From assembly GCF_003337415.1 (NCBI RefSeq), contig NZ_QPJT01000003.1, positions 215,775 through 279,774 on the forward strand: DNA of 64,000 nt, given 5' to 3'. Under the pieces are notes generated by a model that was not told the origin of the DNA, did no database searches, and was given only the letters and a program-made list of their open reading frames with translations. The position numbers and the translations under genes were made by a program. Below are positions 61,053 through 64,000 of this stretch, one piece after another; position 1 is the stretch's first letter; every line of letters starts with the position of its first letter. Origin of the DNA: Anaerobacterium chartisolvens (GTDB lineage Bacteria; Bacillota; Clostridia; Acetivibrionales; DSM-27016).

Positions 61053-62379
61053 TAATTTTATTTTAAAAGAAGAAGAAAAAATTAAAGAACGAATGGGCAA
61101 ATTTAGCGGAGATGTTTCCATAGAAGCGTTAAGAAGCTTTGCAAGAGATGTTTCTTGGGGAACCTATGCAGATGAATTAACAGCAATCGATAAAACTATT
61201 GATGGTTGGGAATCAGTTAAAGACTTTCAACCAAGTATAGAACCTGAATATTTAGCTTCCGATAAAAAACAATTTACATTGACCTTCAAAGATGACTTCT
61301 TTAATTTTGAATCTGAGGGGGTTGATCACTTTATTGCAACAATAGCAGGAGATGTCCTAACATATAGCTATTTCTATAAAATCCAGGTAGCAGATTTTTG
61401 TCTTAACTCTGATGTTTATAGAGAATACTTTAAAGGGCCAAATATAGGAATAGACAGAATTTATAAAGAGTTTCTTAAAGATACAGTAATTACTGATTTA
61501 AGGCCTATTGTAGCCTTCTCTATTAAACCCAGAATGGGACTGACTATAGACAAACTTAAGAAAGTCTGTGAAGAAGTTTCGAAGGGTGAAATAGATATAA
61601 TTGAAGATGATGAACGGATAATTGATCCAATATACTGCCCTTTTACAAGTCGTGTAGATATTATGGCGAATTTACAGCGTTCATATAAGACAAAATTCTC
61701 AGTTAACATTACTGGTTCAATTGAAAAGATGATTGAACGACTAAGATATGCACATTCTAAAGGAATAAAATTTGTGAAAATTGATGTTTTAGTTACTGGT
61801 TTTGATTCTTTAAGATTAGTTTCTGAATACATAAGGACAAAATTAGATAGCCAAGTTGCAATCACTTGTTACCCAGATGCAATTGGAATGTATAGACATT
61901 TGAGTAGAGAGTTCATACTCAAAATGTCAAGACTATGTGGTGCAGATATTATTTATACAGGTACTCCACAATGGGCAAGAATGGATGATGAGTTTTCAAA
62001 GGAAAAATACGATATAAACATTAAATATCTCCAGGATAGATTATATACCCAACGCCTTCTCTTAGATAGTATAGAGGGTTTTAGTGTCAAGGATTCATTA
62101 CCAACAATTTCAAATGGTTGTGATATTAGCAATGCCGAATTAATACAGTTTATTTATAGGAAGGCATTTAATCATCATAAGTTTGCATTCTATGTGGGTG
62201 GAGGTATAAGTGGATTTCCGGCAACTCTTAAAGAATCAACAAAAGAATGGATGAACTGCATTAAACATACTGCAAACAAGTCATTAGATGATTATGATAA
62301 TTACAAATATAGGTTTCTTGAAAAAATGCTTGAAGCAGGTATTGAAACATTTGAAATAAAAAAGGAGATGGGAAAATGA
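61030..62379 (+). CDS. RuBisCO-like protein (divergent form IV)
   Basis: A 449-residue protein with the order of RuBisCO large-subunit motifs: FKGPNIGIDRI (cf. FQGPPFGI) near residue 142, SIKPRMGL with the first catalytic Lys166, GEIDIIEDDE (cf. GGLDFTKDDE) at ~186-195, GADIIYTGT (cf. GGDHIHSGT) at 304-312, and phosphate-binding VGGGISGFP at ~390. Metal-site Asp194 and Glu195 are kept, but the carbamylated Lys position is Glu192, the active-site His of the HIHSGT motif is Tyr309, and the loop-6 Lys is absent. It cannot be a carboxylase. It may be an enolase/isomerase-like enzyme on a phosphorylated sugar or nucleotide. GGAGG lies 9 bases before ATG, and the stop overlaps the next start (ATGA). 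Confidence 0.85.
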   Translation: MSIVITYNNFILKEEEKIKERMGKFSGDVSIEALRSFARDVSWGTYADELTAIDKTIDGWESVKDFQPSIEPEYLASDKKQFTLTFKDDFFNFESEGVDHFIATIAGDVLTYSYFYKIQVADFCLNSDVYREYFKGPNIGIDRIYKEFLKDTVITDLRPIVAFSIKPRMGLTIDKLKKVCEEVSKGEIDIIEDDERIIDPIYCPFTSRVDIMANLQRSYKTKFSVNITGSIEKMIERLRYAHSKGIKFVKIDVLVTGFDSLRLVSEYIRTKLDSQVAITCYPDAIGMYRHLSREFILKMSRLCGADIIYTGTPQWARMDDEFSKEKYDINIKYLQDRLYTQRLLLDSIEGFSVKDSLPTISNGCDISNAELIQFIYRKAFNHHKFAFYVGGGISGFPATLKESTKEWMNCIKHTANKSLDDYDNYKYRFLEKMLEAGIETFEIKKEMGK

Positions 62380-62897
62380 GATATCTGGTACCTTTTTCTT
62401 TACAATATTTACTGCAATTGAGCATTTTGTCAACAACTATCGCGTTAATCAATATTGGAATTAACTCACTCTTAGGAGTAGAAAAAAAATATAATGAGTT
62501 AGTACAATTACATAATAGTGCAAATCATGGATACAGGCAATTGCCACCAGCAATAAAAGCATTTGGAGATATCAATAATAAGGTATGTACTAGAGCCTTT
62601 TTTTGGCTTTATACTTTTATGGTAGGTATTTATTTCATCTTAATTTTAATATCTAATTTCATTCCGGATTTCGTAAACATAAGACATTTTCTTTTTAAAT
62701 TTGATGGAGGGTTTGATGTAGAATTACTGTTAGTTAATGGTAATTATTTGAAAATTACGTGTTTGGGTGAAAAAATAGCAATATTCTCTGGAGTGATATT
62801 ATCTTGGATTGAGTTATTAATTACTATTTCGATATATGCTCTTTTCATTTATGTAATGAAAAAATATATAAATATTATAGTAACAGGGAATAAGTGA
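62376..62897 (+). CDS. Small membrane protein of the RuBisCO-like cassette
   Basis: A 173-residue protein with three hydrophobic helices (SLQYLLQLSILSTTIALINI near the N-terminus, FFWLYTFMVGIYFILILISN in the middle, IFSGVILSWIELLITISIYA near the C-terminus) and a charged 45-residue loop between the first two. It overlaps the RuBisCO-like gene by 4 bases, so it is coupled. In defence operons, small multi-helix membrane proteins are often pore-forming effectors; that role is possible but unproven. No family was recognised. Confidence 0.7.
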   Translation: MRYLVPFSLQYLLQLSILSTTIALINIGINSLLGVEKKYNELVQLHNSANHGYRQLPPAIKAFGDINNKVCTRAFFWLYTFMVGIYFILILISNFIPDFVNIRHFLFKFDGGFDVELLLVNGNYLKITCLGEKIAIFSGVILSWIELLITISIYALFIYVMKKYINIIVTGNK

Positions 62898-63022
62898 TAG
62901 ATCAGCTTTTTGACATCCATATATTAGAAGATACAATATTGGATTTCACATACGGCTAATAATCAGAATTTGCTAAAATATTATTTTATATTAAAGTCTA
63001 TGAGGAAAGGATTGATAACTTA

Positions 63023-63409
63023 ATGGATATTGAGAGTTTTAAAATAGGTATTGGGAATAAAGAATTTGATAGTGACCAGTTTAGGAAGAATAATATTATA
63101 AGTAAATTGAAAGATTGTGAACCTATCCATTTGACTACGTTATTGGCATTTTATGAAGAAGCGAAAGCAAATGGATGTTTAGATCCAGATGGGAACTTGA
63201 ATGGACGTATATCTCAATGTGAATCATTGAAAGAAATACTTTCTAAAATACAAAAAAAAATAACTAATTTGGGGATGCAGGAGTTTTGGGTTTGCATAAA
63301 TGATTTAGAGACAAAAGGATTTTTACTTAATGTACAAAGTAATCCTTATTTAGAATATAAATATGCTATAACGCCTTTAGGTATTTATTGTATAAAACTT
63401 ATCCTATAA
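63023..63409 (+). CDS. Hypothetical 128-residue protein, last gene of the cassette
   Basis: No family was recognised. It is soluble, has mixed charge, and has a helix-rich middle (CESLKEILSKIQKKITNLGM). The C-terminal part (FWVCINDLETKGFLLNVQSN, then YKYAITPLGIYCIKLIL) looks like the recognition helix and wing of a small winged-helix domain, so DNA binding is possible. It begins 126 bases after the membrane protein with GAGGAAAGGA before ATG, and repeat R follows its stop by 30 bases, so it seems to belong to the cassette. Confidence 0.6.
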   Translation: MDIESFKIGIGNKEFDSDQFRKNNIISKLKDCEPIHLTTLLAFYEEAKANGCLDPDGNLNGRISQCESLKEILSKIQKKITNLGMQEFWVCINDLETKGFLLNVQSNPYLEYKYAITPLGIYCIKLIL

Positions 63410-63438
63410 AGGCAAACAAACTGACTACACATTATCAA

Positions 63439-63552
63439 TATAATGGAAAGCAATGCATTGGATTTTTTATAGTGTCCGATAAAAAAATGAAGATTTGTGT
63501 GCGGATAATCGCTTATCCAATAAAATTTTTAGCCCTGACTTGACACTAGCGT
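63439..63552. repeat. Repeat R copy 2
   Basis: ATAATGGAAAGCAATGCATT through TTTTTAGCCCTGACTTGACA matches 57808-57913, same orientation. The two copies bracket the second WYL unit and the GNAT-ASCH-RLP operon. The right arm of the hairpin is missing here. Confidence 0.6.
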
Positions 63553-63660
63553 TTCTTGACCACTCAAGGCATACAGAATGTTGCTGCTTGCTTGAACGTA
63601 CGTCAAGAGTTGAAAATAAAGGGGTTTAAGCGCATTAGCAATAGCCATACAACAAAACGG

Positions 63661-63704
63661 GACCTCCTGTCGTAGTTACTATTCTACGATAGGAGGTCTT
63701 TTCG
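63661..63704. terminator. Strong hairpin terminator
   Basis: GACCTCCT-g-TCGTAG (63661-63675) pairs with CTACGA-t-AGGAGGTC (63684-63698), followed by TTTTCG. It ends rightward transcription from the cassette. Confidence 0.7.
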
Positions 63705-63766
63705 TCATTGTCCTTGGGTCTGTCAATAATTTTGTGCTTTTTCCTTCCATTCACCATCAAAACTGA

Positions 63767-63875
63767 CTTGCTGAGGATTTTGGGTGGTTTTTGCCCAAAA
63801 TCCTCAGCAAGTACCGCGGATGAGGGGTTTGGGGAGCCACCGCGGAGGGCTCCCCAAGGTTTATCGCAAATGCGA
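63767..63875. repeat. Three consecutive hairpins
   Basis: Stem 1: CTTGCTGAGGATTTTGGG (63767-63784) with its exact complement (63794-63811). Stem 2: TTGGGGAGCC (63829-63838) with GGCTCCCCAA (63848-63857). Stem 3: TCGCA/TGCGA near 63864-63875. They lie just beyond the 3' end of the minus-strand gene at the window edge. The structure may be its terminator or the end of a mobile element. Confidence 0.55.
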
Positions 63876-63876
63876 T

Positions 63877-64000
63877 TTAACCTTCTCTGGGAAGAAAATT
63901 GATAGCTGTAATAATATCTGACCCCAATTCTGAATCCTGCCTGTCCATTTCCTTAATACATCCTGCGTAGCTAGATACAGCATTTTTAAGAGCGATTCGT
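63877..64000 (-). CDS. C-terminal end of an unidentified protein (5' part outside window)
   Basis: A minus-strand frame is open to the window edge and reads IALKNAVSSYAGCIKEMDRQ, then DSELGSDIITAINFLPREG and stop. No family was recognised. It is real-looking because it ends directly before the hairpin series, but 40 codons are too few for more. Confidence 0.35.
   Translation of the reverse strand, partial: RIALKNAVSSYAGCIKEMDRQDSELGSDIITAINFLPREG

Noticed and set aside
61030..62379. True RuBisCO large subunit
   Set aside because: The carbamylated Lys, the active-site His of the HIHSGT motif and the loop-6 Lys are not present, so carboxylation is not expected; called RuBisCO-like instead.
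63708..63902. Plus-strand frame of 64 codons
   Set aside because: It is formed entirely by the hairpin series and lacks coding character.

Overview
The window looks like a chromosomal stretch from an anaerobic, low-GC Gram-positive of class Clostridia, probably a plant-matter-degrading Ruminiclostridium-like relative. This is an inference from AT-rich codon use, strong GGAGG ribosome sites, an RpoZ of clostridial type, LplB/YtcP-type sugar permeases with lipoprotein binding proteins, DUF2680, and a fermentative sucrose phosphorylase. No rRNA, tRNA, CRISPR array, intact transposase or replication origin was seen.

Layout. (1) 1-1310 is a decayed sugar-nucleotide/mannose locus: the 3' end of a sugar-phosphate nucleotidyltransferase, a truncated glycosyltransferase, an isolated rpoZ, and an 18-codon stump of manA. 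(2) 1345-10303 is a class II lanthipeptide cluster (two twin precursors, LanM, a LanFEG-like ABC exporter, a LanT peptidase-exporter), bracketed by two same-orientation copies of a small element with 13-bp inverted ends. (3) 10313-29914 is an esterase-rich sugar locus: two LipO-like binding proteins, LplB/YtcP permeases, an MFS carrier, sucrose phosphorylase, six putative cytoplasmic esterases, a LacI repressor and a membrane-bound AraC regulator. The suggested job is import of an acylated, sucrose-containing glycoside, deacylation inside the cell and phosphorolysis. (4) 30005-33793 is a Fic remnant and a [NiFe] hydrogenase operon (maturation protease, cytochrome-b5-like protein, small and large subunits). 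(5) 34130-36770, minus strand, is a two-component system with a secreted DUF2680 protein. (6) 37473-44404 holds an autoregulated TetR gene with a hydrolase, then a divergent LanFEG immunity exporter and response regulator/kinase pair. (7) 44.4-64 kb is an accessory, defence-island-like region with many gene remnants.

The most interesting part is region 7. A 1.45-kb segment carrying a WYL-domain regulator and the start of a Bro-N gene occurs twice (49341-50787 and 57924-59373). After the first copy come an intact Bro-N protein, a 1246-residue nuclease-STAND ATPase resembling Avs proteins, a DUF4062 protein and an Mrr-like endonuclease. After the second copy the Bro-N gene is cut short, and a compact, partly overlapping operon follows: a GNAT-like protein, a probable double ASCH-domain protein, a divergent RuBisCO-like protein, a small membrane protein and, after a gap, a 128-residue unknown. 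A RuBisCO-like protein in which the carbamylated lysine is replaced by glutamate, sitting in a WYL-headed cassette with GNAT and ASCH partners, is the best candidate here for an undescribed system.

All homology calls come from reading motifs. No database search, structure prediction or alignment score was available.
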